Positions 35,001 through 46,333 of a DNA stretch of 64,000 nt are shown piece by piece. This DNA is from Daedaleopsis sinensis (Eukaryota; Basidiomycota; Agaricomycetes; Polyporales; Polyporaceae). The position numbers were made by a program, and so were the translations under genes. The stretch covers positions 1 to 64,000 of the forward strand of contig CM066300.1 in assembly GCA_033807695.1 (NCBI GenBank), written 5' to 3'. The first letter of the stretch is position 1; every line of letters starts with the position of its first letter. Under the pieces are notes generated by a model. The model was not told the DNA's origin. It searched no databases and saw only the letters and a program-made list of their open reading frames with translations.

Positions 35001-35699
35001 CCCAGTCCCCGGAGGAGGATGCGTTCTGGACGTTCATCTCGTTGATGGACACCCATCTACGGCCTTATTTTTCGAACAGCAGCGTGCAGCTCGAGGTCGA
35101 TGCTACGCTGTTTGGACGCGCGCTGGAGAACAACGACGCGCAGCTGGCGAAGAAGGTGTTCGGAGAAATGGGCATCGAGCCCATCCTCGTGTGTCGACCA
35201 TGGTCCGTCGTCCTCAGGTCTGCGTCTCCTCGTCTCTTGCTTACCATGGCTACTCCTGTCGCAGGTTCACGACCGTGTTGGCCGACGCGCTTCCCCCAGA
35301 CTACCTTGTGCGAGTCTGGGACGTGTTCTTAGTCGAAGGTGCGTCACTATGCTGGCGGCCACGCATGTGCCACTCTCTACTAATGTTCCTCCTGTAGGTG
35401 TGACGTTCCTGTACCGAGCGGGTCTGGCGTTGTTCTTGTGCACGCGCCGGATACTGCTCCAGTCGACGTCCCCCGAAGCCGTGCTGCAGGTCCTCTCTTG
35501 TCCTCCACCTGACGCTCTTCCTGCGAGTCCGGACGCGTTCATCGAGTTTGCATTCACGGTGAAGCTCAAGGACGATGATGTCCGCAAGCAGCGGAGCAAA
35601 CTCGAGGCCCAGGTCAAGCGCCGCACCGCGCACGCGCGGCCGTCGCCCATCTCTCCGGCGACACCCCAGACGATCTCTCTCCCGAAAAACAGCTTCTAA
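29094..35699 (+). CDS. SH3-TBC domain protein (RabGAP-like, probable pseudo-GAP)
   Basis: Exon 1 (29094-29212) starts MDASELGRWTRF. A long intron follows, then exon 2 (30370-30424, DDEITVLMQLPGKADWYL), exon 3 (30478-33269), exon 4 (33321-34906) and three or more C-terminal exons to TAA at 35697-35699. Exons 1-3 form an SH3-like domain (ITVLMQL...GYCEGVVGNFHG). Next come about 1,300 residues rich in Ser and Pro with poly-Pro stretches, probably disordered, and then a TBC domain (DGVPASVRYQVWATL, AFWTFISLMD, RVWDVFLVEG). TBC proteins normally speed up GTP hydrolysis by Rab GTPases with an Arg finger (IxxDxxR) and a Gln finger (YxQ). Here these read IEHDVQT and YSR, so both catalytic residues are replaced and the domain may only bind. 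An alternative start, MADPTRIIQ at 30344, would avoid the long intron but drop part of the SH3 lead-in. Confidence 0.85.
29680..29760 (+). other. tRNA-like Pol III box pair in TBC intron 1
   Basis: TAGCCTAGGAG at 29687-29697 fits the A-box consensus, and AGTTCGAGTCC at 29744-29754 fits the B-box with one change. A hairpin TTGTGAC/GTCACAA lies between them. The T-stem and acceptor stem do not pair, so this is not an intact tRNA. It could be a tRNA relic, part of a SINE, or chance. Confidence 0.25.
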
Positions 35700-36804
35700 G
35701 CGATTACCGTGTGCTGACGTGTCTAGATGTCTCACTGTTTCTACCCCATACCATCTCGTCTGCGTCGCCCCGCCCTGCATTGACTCCACGCATATCCATC
35801 ACAAATATGTGAGATAATCCGTTCTCGTTTCGGCCCCACTCCATCCCCAGCTATCGCTCTGCTCTGCACTCGTTGGTCTTTCCTGTCGTCACCATCTTCT
35901 GTTAGTTTACATACTGTCGTGTCGTACTTGTGTGTTCTCCCTGATGGTCTGCTGGTGCGCTCTACCTCAAGATCTCGTGAAAGTAAGTACATGACTTGGA
36001 ATCCTTTCTGTTCGCGACTATGGATCTATGGGGGAACCACGGCCAAGTACCACAAGGTCATGCGTGCCGGGTGCAAAGAATAAAAGTGAGTATTCACGGA
36101 TGCGCGAAGATGAGCATGGCTGTCATTCACATCGATGTGCCGGCCGCGCGAGAGACCAACAAGCATATCTGCTGTCGTCGAGGTCGTCCGTATCGTGTAA
36201 CTGACGTCGAACCCGCCCGTCTTCACGATGAGATTTGTGCAAGGAGGCTTAGAGGTGACGAGGAGGATTCTACTGAGGTCGACATAGACGACGTGGGAGC
36301 CAACCGGGTGACGGTCTAAAACGCGAACCGTCACACGCTACTGTACGCGGGAGTCCATCTCGGCGTCCATCCCCGTGTTCAGTACGTACTACGACTGTCT
36401 TCCTGAAAGATACCACACACTCACTTCCCTTAACTTCGTTGACATGCTGCAATCCCTCTACCTTGACCATGCTCTCCTGTCTACCACGATCGACCTCGGC
36501 GGCCCGGGGCCTGCGGCTCTGGTCTCACCTCGATTCCGACCTTTCCCCTCCTTGGACGAGCCGTACTCTGTTCTCCGCCCAACGCGAACCCTGGTTCATC
36601 TACATATGCCGCTCACCGCCTACCGCTCAGGTCCACGCTCACCCGCACGTCCCGCCCCGGATTGCAGCCCCACAGACGCGCTCCTCCGTCTCGGACTCCA
36701 GAGCTACCGCATTGAGACCACGGCTGAGTTCAGGCGACCACACACTTTCGAGCAACGCCGTACGTCTTGCGCCGCTGCGCTGCTCAGAGCTCTCTTCCCT
36801 CCTC
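35700..36804. other. Spacer between TBC gene and siderophore transporter relic
   Basis: The first ~130 bp is the probable 3' UTR of the TBC gene. No further gene is supported. The open frame upstream of 36805 is not similar to a transporter N-terminus, and the first transmembrane part of the downstream pseudogene cannot be found here. Confidence 0.45.
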
Positions 36805-39016
36805 CCTACGATCAGACTACCTATAAATACCTCCCGTTCGCTGCCTCGGCGTACGACAAGCATAGTCTCATTTCGGCCATTCAAGTCGCGCAGTCCGGGA
36901 TCAGTGCGTATCGATTACATTTCTATGTGTACAATGCACTGATATGGTGCCTCTGTACTCCATAGTCGCATGTGGCAAGCCTGTGATCGCAAGGTTTGCG
37001 GATGTCAAGTCGCGCGCCCATGCCTATCTCCTCGTATGTGCGTTTTCATCCAGATCCCGGATCGCATTCTACACACTTAGCCCCATGTGTCTCCAGTAAC
37101 CTTTTATGTTCTCGGTATGCATGTTGGTGCGATTACCACCCCCTACGTGCCGCTCACATCACGATCTGTCTAGGGTATATCGTGATAGCCTCCGCTCATT
37201 CCGTTGGTACTCTCGCCGCGGGCATCATACTCTACGCTATATAAGTGGATAGTGAATGTGTGCGATCCGACATTGACTGATCGACCTTCACCATCATAGC
37301 AGCTACACCGTCACTTACGTGTCTCCTGGACGACTCGTCTCACTTTTTCCGCTAATATCATCGCGGCCTCAGGCTGCTTACGTCCGTCATTATCGCCGAC
37401 ATCACTACCCTCAAATGGCGCAGCCTCTTCTCGGGTCTCACCCTCCGCGCCGTTCATCATAAACGCCTTCATCGGCCCCAGCGTGTCTACCAGTGTCTTC
37501 GGGCCCGGTCAATTGGGCTAGCGGTGGGGCTGTACGTTCACCGTTCCTCTTGTCCTTGTTAGCGAGTTTCCTTGCTGACTCCATACATCGCAGATGGTGT
37601 GTTTGCGGTCCTAGTCCCCGTCTCGCTCTCCCCGCTCATCATCACCCTCTTCTGGGCGGAGCACAAGGCGCGCACGCTCGGGTTGATCGCCGCGCCGACT
37701 TCCAAGCCGGATATCGAGCTCCGGCGGGTGCGGTTCCCTCTCGCACAGCAGCTCGACCTCGTCGGGATCTTGCTCGTGGGGACGAGCGTCGAGCTGATTC
37801 TCTTTCCGCTCACGCTTTCGAGTAGCGCCAAAGGAGGCTGGAGCAACGGTAAGTCGTTTCATGGCACCGCAGAGTTCTTGGCCAATTGATTTCATGCCTG
37901 CAGCGTCGATGATCGCGATGATCGTCGCTGGGTGCATCCTCATGCCTGGGATCGTGTTCTGGGAGTTCAAGTTTGCGGAACGGCCGATCCTGGCGCGCCG
38001 GATGCTCGTGTGTACGTTCTCGAGGCCAGTTCTCGTACTACCTCAGACAGTGTACCTCTATTCGTTCACCCTCAATGGTGTGTCTCCCTTCAGCCGCGTA
38101 TTTCGACCCATTCCTGACGACAGCTACTCCAGGACGCTCCTCGACGCGACATACTTCAACCAGGCTCAGTCGGTCGCGCTGACCGTGTTCGGCATCCTCG
38201 CCGGCGTCGCCCTGCGGTTCCTCCACCGCTACAAGTGGGTGCTCGTCCTGTCCTCGGTCTCCTGCACGTTCCGTTCCTCTGCCCATCCCCGTTGAGCATA
38301 GACTGACAAGCTCACAACGGGGTCGGCTTGATGATCCACCTGCACGGGGCAAACGGCTCGGACGCTGAGATTGTCTGCACGCAAATCCTGCAGGGCATGG
38401 GCGGCGGGTTCGCGGCGGTGTGCTCTGGACGGAGATCGGCGGGGACGTCGGGAGCGCGGTCGCTGCGTCGTCGTCCTGATATCGTGATATCTGCCCTCAA
38501 TGCCACGTGTGCTGATTGGACTGTGCGCAGCAGGTGCGATCTGGACGAACACGATGCCGCAGAAGCTCGCGCAGCATCTGCCAGGCGTCGACGCGACGAC
38601 GCGCGCAGAGCTCTTTGGGAGCATCACGGACGTCATGGTCTATCCGTATGACGACCCCACGCGCCAGGGCGTCATCTCCGGTACGTGTCCGTTCTCCGTT
38701 CTTCTTTCTCCGTTCTCGTTTTCGTCCTTGTTTCCTCGCTGCATGCGGCATGCTGAATACGAACGCTACAGCGTACGGGGATGTCTCGAAGCTCCTGCTG
38801 ATCGCGGCGACGGTGCTCTCGGTCTTCATGCCCGACTGGTACCTCGGCGATCAGCAGAACGCGGTCGAGGCCGTGTACCTGAGGGGCGAGCGGCCGCATG
38901 CAACTGCCGTCGCGACTCAAACCGGCGCTACACCGTCTGAGAATGACGGGGAGGGTGCGCGGGTGATGTCGGACTCGGAGAAAGGGAATCGCGGTATTCT
39001 CGTCCGCTTGAAATGA
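36805..39016 (+). pseudogene. MFS siderophore-iron transporter pseudogene
   Basis: The exons read in order as a siderophore:H+ symporter of the major facilitator superfamily: LPFAASAYDKHSLISAI, CGKPVIARFADVKSRAHAY, VIIADITTLKWRSLFSGLT, PFIINAFIGPSVSTSVFGPG, LVPVSLSPLIITLFWAEHKA, MIVAGCILMPGIVFWEFKFA, QSVALTVFGILAGVALRF, TQILQGMGGGFAAV, WTEIGGDVGSAVAA, TNTMPQKLAQHLPG and MPDWYLGDQQNAVEAVY. Lesions: no recognisable N-terminus; a frame change between FSGLT and PFIIN; a TAG directly after GPGQLG, where families usually have a WxWGY motif; and loss of about 25 residues with a frame change between GFAAV and WTEIGG. The last codons overlap the conserved F-box 3' flank. Clearly decayed. Confidence 0.85.
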
Positions 39017-39105
39017 GATGAGTGCAAGTCATAGTTAGAGGGTAAAAGTCGCACTATACTGGCGCGAAATTCGATACGCCCGTCAGCGTCAGGTTGTCTA
39101 CTACT
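39003..39105 (-). repeat. Conserved F-box-family 3' flank, copy 2
   Basis: Lies downstream of the minus-strand F-box relic and contains, on the plus strand, TCCGCTTGAAATGAGATGAG, GTTAGAGGGTAAAAGT and GATACGCCCGTCA. It overlaps the final codons of the transporter pseudogene. Confidence 0.8.
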
Positions 39106-39173
39106 ACACCGGCTGATTATGTCTAAACAATTATACAGTCGTGTCAGCACGTTATTTTACTCCGCGCAACAAC

Positions 39174-40691
39174 TCAGGCAGGAGCGTACCTCGTCACCCG
39201 CATCCGACATGCAGCGGAGAGCTGGCATCGCGGCTTGTAGCAGTCAGGCTGCAAGTCTTGGCAGTCCCAATAGGCGTCGATGCCTTCCAAGCAGTCGTCA
39301 GCATCCGGCACGCCAAACTCCCAGAGGGGAGTCCACGCATCCCCCCATCTGACTTCCAGCTCTGCCACGGACTCTCTCCAGCTTTCGATCGTAGATGCGT
39401 ATTCGGGCGACGATGGAAACGCGCACGTAACCACAACCCGGTCGAGCATGTGTCCCATGCGCGCGCGTGTCGCTAGCATTGTCGTGATTGGGGTGAAGTA
39501 GGTTCTGAGAGTGGTGCCGGTGACGTCCGACGGGGTGCGAAAGTCGCTGATCTCGATCTCTAGCAATGCAAGCAGAGGACAGCGGATCGGGTTCTCGCAG
39601 AGCGCTTCGACCATGTCTACGTAGTACATCTCCGAGTCGTATGGGTTGCTGAGGTACAACCGGAGCTCCTCCAGGTGAGAAAGACGCCTCAGTATCGCGT
39701 GTACGGCCTGTTTGAAATTGGCATTCTTTCCCAGCCAGAAATCGGGTAGAAACCCAAGTCGGAGGGATGTAATCGTGGCCCGGGATAGTGCTGTGGATAA
39801 TTGTGACGCCCATGACGGCCAGTCGAAGAACCTCTCGTAGGAATTATTCCGACAGTGTCTTGATTGAATCAGAATGCCATGCGTGGGACGGTTGACAATC
39901 AGCTGAAGGCGATACCTCGAAAACGCAAGCTCCATGCTCGAAAGGTCCTCCACAATGGGAAGAGGGGCCTGTGGGAGATTGTACTCCCACGAGGGTCCTT
40001 TGGTAACATGCACGAGGGTGTTCGATGGAAGGTAGAGATCCTGGAGGATTATCTGAACCGCGGGCCACATGCATCCGACAAAATGTGCGGAGCGGAGATG
40101 ACGGAGGGTAGTGGGTGTAGAGGGCCGGGTGTAGGCCTCGCGGAAGGTGTCGTAGATGTATCCAAACAGCGAGAAGTGGCGTAATTCAGGGCAGTTTTTG
40201 AGCATTGTGAGGAAATCGGAGAATGTAGTGTGGGGTCCAGAGATACCGTTGAGTCGGAGATGCGTCAAAACGGGGAATGAGTGGACCGGAGCCCTCACCA
40301 CCTCAAGCGCAAGTGCTTGCATTAAGCATTCCGGACTGTCATAGAGGATGCCCGATGGAAAGTTGTGGTGAAACTGAAAGCTGCTGGGACGTTGATAGGT
40401 GAGCTTCAAACTACGCAAATGCAGGTCCTTCAATGAGAGCAAAACAATTGTGAGTTCCTCGTCATATTCGTTGTGCATGAAGAGGTGTAGGTCGTTGACG
40501 CGGTGTATGTCGTCCCGTAGAATGGTCTCGAATCCTTGTGTCTGGGTGGAAATGAACAGGGTCATGGGGAGTGACCGAGAGCGGGACATGAATGTGCGCA
40601 GCCGCTCAATACTGCGCCCATCAACGAGCGTCCACAACGCTGGAAAGCCGAGGGCGATATCCCGCCACTTCCTGCAAGTGTGCGAAATCAA
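39174..40691 (-). pseudogene. F-box/LRR-like protein, 5'-truncated
   Basis: A 505-codon open frame closely related to the intact-looking protein at 56865-58736: SHTCRKWRDIALGFPALWTL at its start, TPTTLRHLRSAHFVGCMWP in the middle, and LEGIDAYWDCQDLQPDCYKP at the end. The first ~90 residues of the family, including the F-box-like IPEEVLTTIFSLALD, are missing. The frame begins without ATG (the first codons are ALYLISHT, after an in-frame TAA). Directly upstream (40738) lies the 3' flank of the neighbouring OPT gene, so the duplication that placed the OPT gene here probably removed the 5' part. The rest of the frame is intact, implying recent loss or possible use of an unseen upstream exon. Confidence 0.75.
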
Positions 40692-40737
40692 GTAGAGCGC
40701 TTATCGGTCTGGTACAAGCCAAAGACTCGACGTCGGT

Positions 40738-43700
40738 TGAAGCACATCACGACCATCGCGCACACCTGAGAAGAGAAGTAAGAAAGAAATAGGGAACTTT
40801 ATGAGTACAACGTTAAGGTCACGACACTTATTCATCTATATATACCGGGTAAGTAAGTATCGAGCGTAAACGTACACTGGCACCAATTTCTTAAACTATG
40901 ACACACCCAACGCCCCGGCCCACCACGCTCACGTCAGGCGCATGCAATAGTCCGGGTTCCCCGTCGGGTTGAGCCCCCAGTTCGGGAACAAAACCGCCTT
41001 GCCCGACGCCCCGCCGACCGCGAACGAGTACACGAACACCATGATCTGCGTGCCCCCGTCGAGCGCGGCCGACAGAAGGAAGTTGTACTTGCGGAACCAG
41101 CGCGGGCGCCGCGTGCGCAGGTACCACTGCGAGAACACCGCGACCGCGAGCGACGTCATCCACGACGAGTTAATGCCCACCGACAGGAAGCCGAGCTCCG
41201 CGACGACCACTGGGGTGAACACGTAGTCGAACCCAGCCCGCGGCCACCGCCGGTGCGCGAGCCAGAACGGGAACGGGACCGCGAGCCCCGCGATGAGCAT
41301 CCACGGGATGAACCCGTAGCGCGCCCCTGGGGCGTACAAAGGCTTCGAGAGCCCGCCCCAGGTGATCGCCGCCGAGTTGTACGACTGCACCTGCTGCCCG
41401 GACCACACGTTCGTGCCCTGGACGTCCAGCAGGATCTCGCGGTTCCCGGCGATGACCGACTTCATCACGACGTAGTTGAGGATCCCGCCGATGATCCCGC
41501 CCACCGTCTGCATCGTGAACGTCACGCGCGGCGGGAGCTTCGTGTACTGGCCCAGCTTCAGGTCCCGGAGCAGGTGCAGCGTGAGCTGGTACGTCTGGTA
41601 GCCGTCTGCGGGTGGAGTCGGACGTCAGCCACAGCGGGGGGCATCGAGGGAGGGAAGACTCACAAAGGGTGAAGTACATGTTCGCAACGGGCTTCCCGGG
41701 GACGAGCGCGCCGCCGACCATCTGGATGAGAAACTGGAGCGAGGGCAGGTACCCGACGGTCGCGTACAGCGTGCCGAGGATGGGCACGAACGCCGCGGAG
41801 AAGATGAGGGCGACGATGAACGCCCACCACGGGAGCCCGGACTTGGCCGCGTACAGGAGGCCGAGCCCGAGTGCGAAGGTGACGACGAAGAGCGCGGCGA
41901 ACCACCAGACGGGGACCTCCTTGTAGACCTTCATCTTCTGGTAGTGCACGTCCTCGCACTCCTTCGTGCGCACATTGCGCACGATCGTCCAGACGTCCTT
42001 GAAGTGCCAGATGAAGAAGTGCGATACGGCAGCTGCAGGCGCGAGGTGAGTACACTGCGAGATGATGTGCGAGGGGGATACTGACTGCCGATGTACGCCG
42101 TGCGGGAGATCTGATAAAGCGTCTGGGAAGCGGCGTAGTACGGGAGGCCTTGCTGCTCGAGCTTCGTCGTGTTGAGCGTGAAGTCGTCGTTGAGGATCGC
42201 GAGCTGGTTGTACTTCGTGCCGTCCTCGTGGAAGAGAAGCTGGGAGAGGAAAGGGAAGTTCTGCGTGTGCCAGACGTCGCGCTGGAAGCATGCGCAGAAC
42301 GAGATGCTGTGTCCGGGACGGTCAGTGCTCCACACACAGAGGCGGGATGGAAGATGACACACATGCAGACAAGCACCCCAGCGTAGAGCGAGAGCTGCGT
42401 CGCAAGTGGGGTGAACAGCGAGCCGATCGCGCCGCCACCGGACCCGACGTAGTTCCAGTCGAGCGAGAGTGCGAACAGACCGAGACCTTCGTTACCGGAC
42501 GCACCACCGAAGATACGGGTCACCCAGGGGCTCTTCTGGGCGGCGAGGCAGAAGATGGAGACGCCGGTGAGGGTGGGCGCGATGTACTCGGGGAACCACT
42601 CCCAGACGAAGATGCCGACGAGGATGCTCCAGAAGAAGACGCGGCGCTTCTTCTGGAGGAAGATACCCTTGCCACGGTGCATCGCGTCGAAGAGCTGTAC
42701 CTGGGGCATGAGGAACGGGTAGACGGCCCATGTTGGGTAAACCAGGTAGTCACGGGCGAGAGCGGTGAGACCATAGCCCAGCAGTTGGGAGGAGATCAGT
42801 CTGCGGGAGAGACGTGGTCAGGGCTCGTGCACTGCGCGGGATAAGGGGCTTCGGATGTAATAAAGCACGTACGTGAAGATCCCGATCGCGGGGTTGATAG
42901 TGACATTGTAATAGAGGTCCTGGGCGGCAAAGACAGAAATCGCGATGGCCTGGTCCGACGCGGTCGTCTGCAAAGCAAGTGCCAAAATCATGAGCGCGCA
43001 TTCTCACCGTCGTCGCGTCGAGTGTCTGAGACTGACCGACATGATACTGATAGCGACATGTTCCTTAATGTCTGCGAAACCACGTTGCATGGTCAACTAA
43101 CGTGACAGAGATGGCAGGGGGAGAAACGCACTAAATGGACCGGGGTTGAGGAATCGCCAGAACCAGCTGTCGGCGGTGCGGAGCTTCGGGCTTGCGTGCT
43201 TGGGGCCGGGCAGGACTGTCTCGAGGCCACGCCCGAGAATGTAGGCGAGCACCTGCAAGAACAGGCCGGAGACGGATACCGTTTGTGGGCGAAAGTACTA
43301 CGTTATCGCGGGAGGATGGCGCACGGGCACGTCAGATGGTGCGCGTACATGCGCGGAGAGCGTGGGACGTACGAAGAGCTCGCCCAAGACGGCGGCGAAG
43401 CAGGAGAGGCCGAGGCCGAGGAACCAGGTCCGGAAGGTGTGGATAGGCAGAGACGGGTCGTCCTCGAGCGAGACGAGGCGCAGGGCGTAGTCCTGCTCGG
43501 TCTCGATCGGCCGCTCCTGGCCGGTTGCGTCGAGGTCGATGGCACGGACGTCCTCGGAGACCTTGAAGGGAAGGAAGCAGGTGGTGTGGGTACAGGGTGG
43601 AGATACGGACGGAGGTCAGATGGAGGACGTACATCACCAATCTCGTTGGGGTCTGTCTTGGCTGCGAGTGCAGTGAGGTCGAGCTCGCCCTTGTCGTTCA

Positions 43701-43880
43701 AGGGCGGCTTCTCGTCTATGGGGGATATCTCGTCGACAGAGTGCTTCTCGTCGACGACGGATCCAATGGATGCCTTGCGTTCGATGTTAACGTTCGACAT
43801 GGTCGTTCGAACAGCCCGTCGGGCGCCGCTGGAGGAGGAGAGATGGGAGGAAGGAGTGGAAGACAGCGGACCAACCGGCT
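40738..43880 (-). repeat. OPT segmental duplication, copy 1 (inverted)
   Basis: The OPT gene plus about 190 bp of 3' flank and some 5' flank matches 49750-52880 in opposite orientation. The coding exons are nearly identical. The flanks have diverged visibly but remain alignable, for example GTTTACGCTCGATACTTACT in both. Confidence 0.85.
40929..43800 (-). CDS. OPT-family oligopeptide transporter, copy 1
   Basis: Proton-coupled uptake of small peptides across the plasma membrane is the usual role of this family. ATG at 43800 (MSNVNIERKASIGSV), about ten exons with short introns, TGA at 40929-40931. The hydrophilic N-terminus (DEKHSVDE, DEKPPLNDKGELDL) leads into many membrane segments: WFLGLGLSCFAAVLGELF, GLFLQVLAYILGRG, FFWSILVGIFVWEWFPEY, WWFAALFVVTFALGLGLL and SGLPWWAFIVALIFSAAF. 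OPT signatures include SLDWNYVGSGGG, GLTALARDYLVYPTWAVYP and MQTVGGIIGGILNYVVM. The last exons end LNPTGNPDYCMRLT. No frameshift was found. A hydrolase relic lies upstream and a truncated F-box gene downstream. Confidence 0.9.
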
Positions 43881-44941
43881 TATGTATATTCGAAATCGCT
43901 CGTGTGAGCAGTCGACAGGAGCCCGGCCGCGGGGCCACTCTGGTCATCGGAATCCAGGGGACGAGTTCGATAGCGCCATGCGCTCGCATTCCCACCTCAT
44001 GATGCGCTTAAATTCAGTTCCACCTACTCCTCCTCCTAGTGTTCGGCAGATCCATAGATCAGTGAACTAACGAGCACCTTGCGGCGACAAAACTGGACTC
44101 AACCCCCGGTTCATCAAGAATGAATACTTGATCCTATCGATGGATGCGCCTGGGTGTATACTTCGTCTTCACGGCTAGCCCAGATGTGACCGGGGCGAAA
44201 GTGGAGGGGCTAAAAGTATAGTGATTGAGGATGTAGCGTCTACTACGACCTGGGTTGGCATCGTGAGCAACTTCCCGGTTGCAAGAGGCTCGCAGAAAAC
44301 CCTGTTACCCTAACTGTGGAGGAGGAGGTCGCGCGCTGAGGGGTACTATGACTGACGGGAAACTTACTGGAGGGCTCGAGGTGTCTCCACACTTGACTGG
44401 TGCGTGGAAGATAGTGAGAATAGACAGGGAGGAGCAGCAGATAAGATGGCAGCCACAGGGGCATAGCACTGCATAAGATAATTCGAAGTCGTCACTGCAG
44501 TGGGAGCCGCTCTGTTCAACCTGGCACTGGAGACCTGAGCTGAGCTGGTCGCAGTGATCACCATTAGATGATATTATACTAGCTAGAGCCTGAGAGTCTG
44601 AGCTGGAGAAGTACGGTGTGAGCACTCAGTCTTAATTGTCAAGATATGGGATATGAGGGCGATTGCACGGACCTGAGGCTAAGTACGATAAAGTTAGGCC
44701 CAGTCGATTGTGCGGCTGACGAACACTGCCACTGCAAAAATGGGTTAGCCGGCGCCTGATGACGAATTTGCGGTCCAGCGTCTGCTGTTTCCGAGTCGTT
44801 TCGAACTTCTGCATCGTTAGTACTTGGTTAGTACTAGTGTGATGTGTATGTATTACAAGAAGAGGAGGCGCAAGTACAGAGCCCATTCAACATACGAGCC
44901 ACAGCCCGCACAAGAACAAGAGCACGAACGTCCTACTAGGA
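43801..44941. other. Spacer upstream of OPT copy 1
   Basis: The first ~80 bp is a promoter homologous to that of OPT copy 2 (CATAAGCCGGT block). From about 44800 to 44941 the sequence matches the 3' flank of hydrolase copy 3 (ATTACAAGAAGA, ACAAGAGCACGA). Between 44050 and 44800 I see nothing recognisable. Confidence 0.5.
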
Positions 44942-46333
44942 TCAATCCGCCTTGGCGAGCCTCAGCAACTACTTGAGCCCATCTTCCTCGTCGCTCAGGA
45001 TCTTCGCAGTCGCAGCAATCCCCGGGAACCAGTAGTGCGTTCCGTGCGCGCACCCAGAAGTTCTGCAGCGCGGGCCAGCGTCAGCGAGCAAGGTCGCAAA
45101 CGGCGGCGAACTGTTCCATCAGTAGTACGCACCTCACAAGGGGCCTCATCGCGGACCCGGCCTCGCGCAAGAGCCTCTCGTCCCGCAGCGGGTCGCACTC
45201 CATGATCTGAAAGTAAGCCGGGGGAAGGCCCGTATGCGTCCCCGCGAGGACGGACGAGATCATCGCACGTCCGTCGGCGGCTCATTGTACAATGCTACGG
45301 GCGGGTAGAGCGCATGTCCGAGTCACGATCAGCAGTCATCGTGCGCGGACGAGCACGACTCACCGAAGCACCGTTATATCGCCTTGCTGTCGAGCAGCGG
45401 CGCGTCCGCGTGCTCCTCGTACGACCGCAGTTCTGCCCTGTACGCCACGGGCATGGCCTCGGGGTGGAGCAGGACGGGTTCTCGGAGGTATTGCCCGGTG
45501 AGCGCGTGTTTGTCTTTGGCCGCAAAGAAAGGGTCGTCCCACGCGCGGAGGGCGGCTGCGGCTGCGAGGTTACCACCGGAGGAGTCGCCGCCGACGATGA
45601 AGCCTTTTGCGAAGGAGACGCAGAGCTCTGTAGCGTGGGTCGCGACGTGGTGTGCGCCTTCCACGCACCCAATTCAGCGCAGCGTAGCACTCTTCGTGGG
45701 CGGTTAGTAACGTGTATTCAGAAACTACTCTGGAGTGACATTGACGTCGCAAATCGAGATCGTGAGCGTCCAGCGACACATCGACGATAAGGATTAGGAT
45801 GGCCGTGCCTGTACTCCACGTTCACAATCGCCAGCTGCAGCTTTGCGCAGAGCGTGCGCAAGTGGGGTGTCGTCTATGTCGAGATCGCCGATGATCCAAC
45901 CTGTTATGTGCACAGTTCGCCCACCGGTCAGCCCTTTGCGTGTACGCAGGAGCAACGATTCGCGCTCGCCTCCTCCGTGGAACCAGACAAAACGTCGTCG
46001 TGTCGGCCCCGGTAGGGACATATGCGCGCGCGGTGATCTCTCCGTCCTCGACGGGCACGCGGTTGTCCTCGACAGCGTACTCCGAGTCTGGAAGTGCCAG
46101 AGAAACACAACGGTGAGCATGAGCAACTGAGTGCGCGACTTCACGGCGTGCATACAAAACACAGGCACGTACCGCGGGGCACAAACGACTGGGCGAACGG
46201 GGCGAGGGCGGCCTTGCACAGCGCACGGAGCTGCCCACCGCGGGAGACGCCTCCCGGTGGCGGGGCGCGGGCGCGGTGTACTCCGGATGGGCCTTGAGCT
46301 CTGCGGCCATCTCGGGATCGAGCTTCAGACCAT
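44942..46333 (-). pseudogene. HSL-type alpha/beta hydrolase, copy 1 (broken)
   Basis: Same exon order as the intact copy at 61882-63386. Lesions relative to it: a one-base deletion after the start gives ATG GTC TGA (46333-46325); a second frame change in exon 1; an 11-base deletion just before the WFHGG oxyanion-hole motif shifts the frame; an in-frame loss of five residues at ECDPLRDE(GVLYE)RLL; and a TGG to TAG change close to the C-terminus (DGLK-stop-LL). The nucleophile elbow GGDSSGGN survives. Several independent lesions make it a dead gene. Confidence 0.88.

Noticed and set aside
36375..36804. Open frame upstream of the siderophore transporter as its N-terminus
   Set aside because: No hydrophobic segment or family motif; it reads as random Pro/Arg/Ser-rich sequence.
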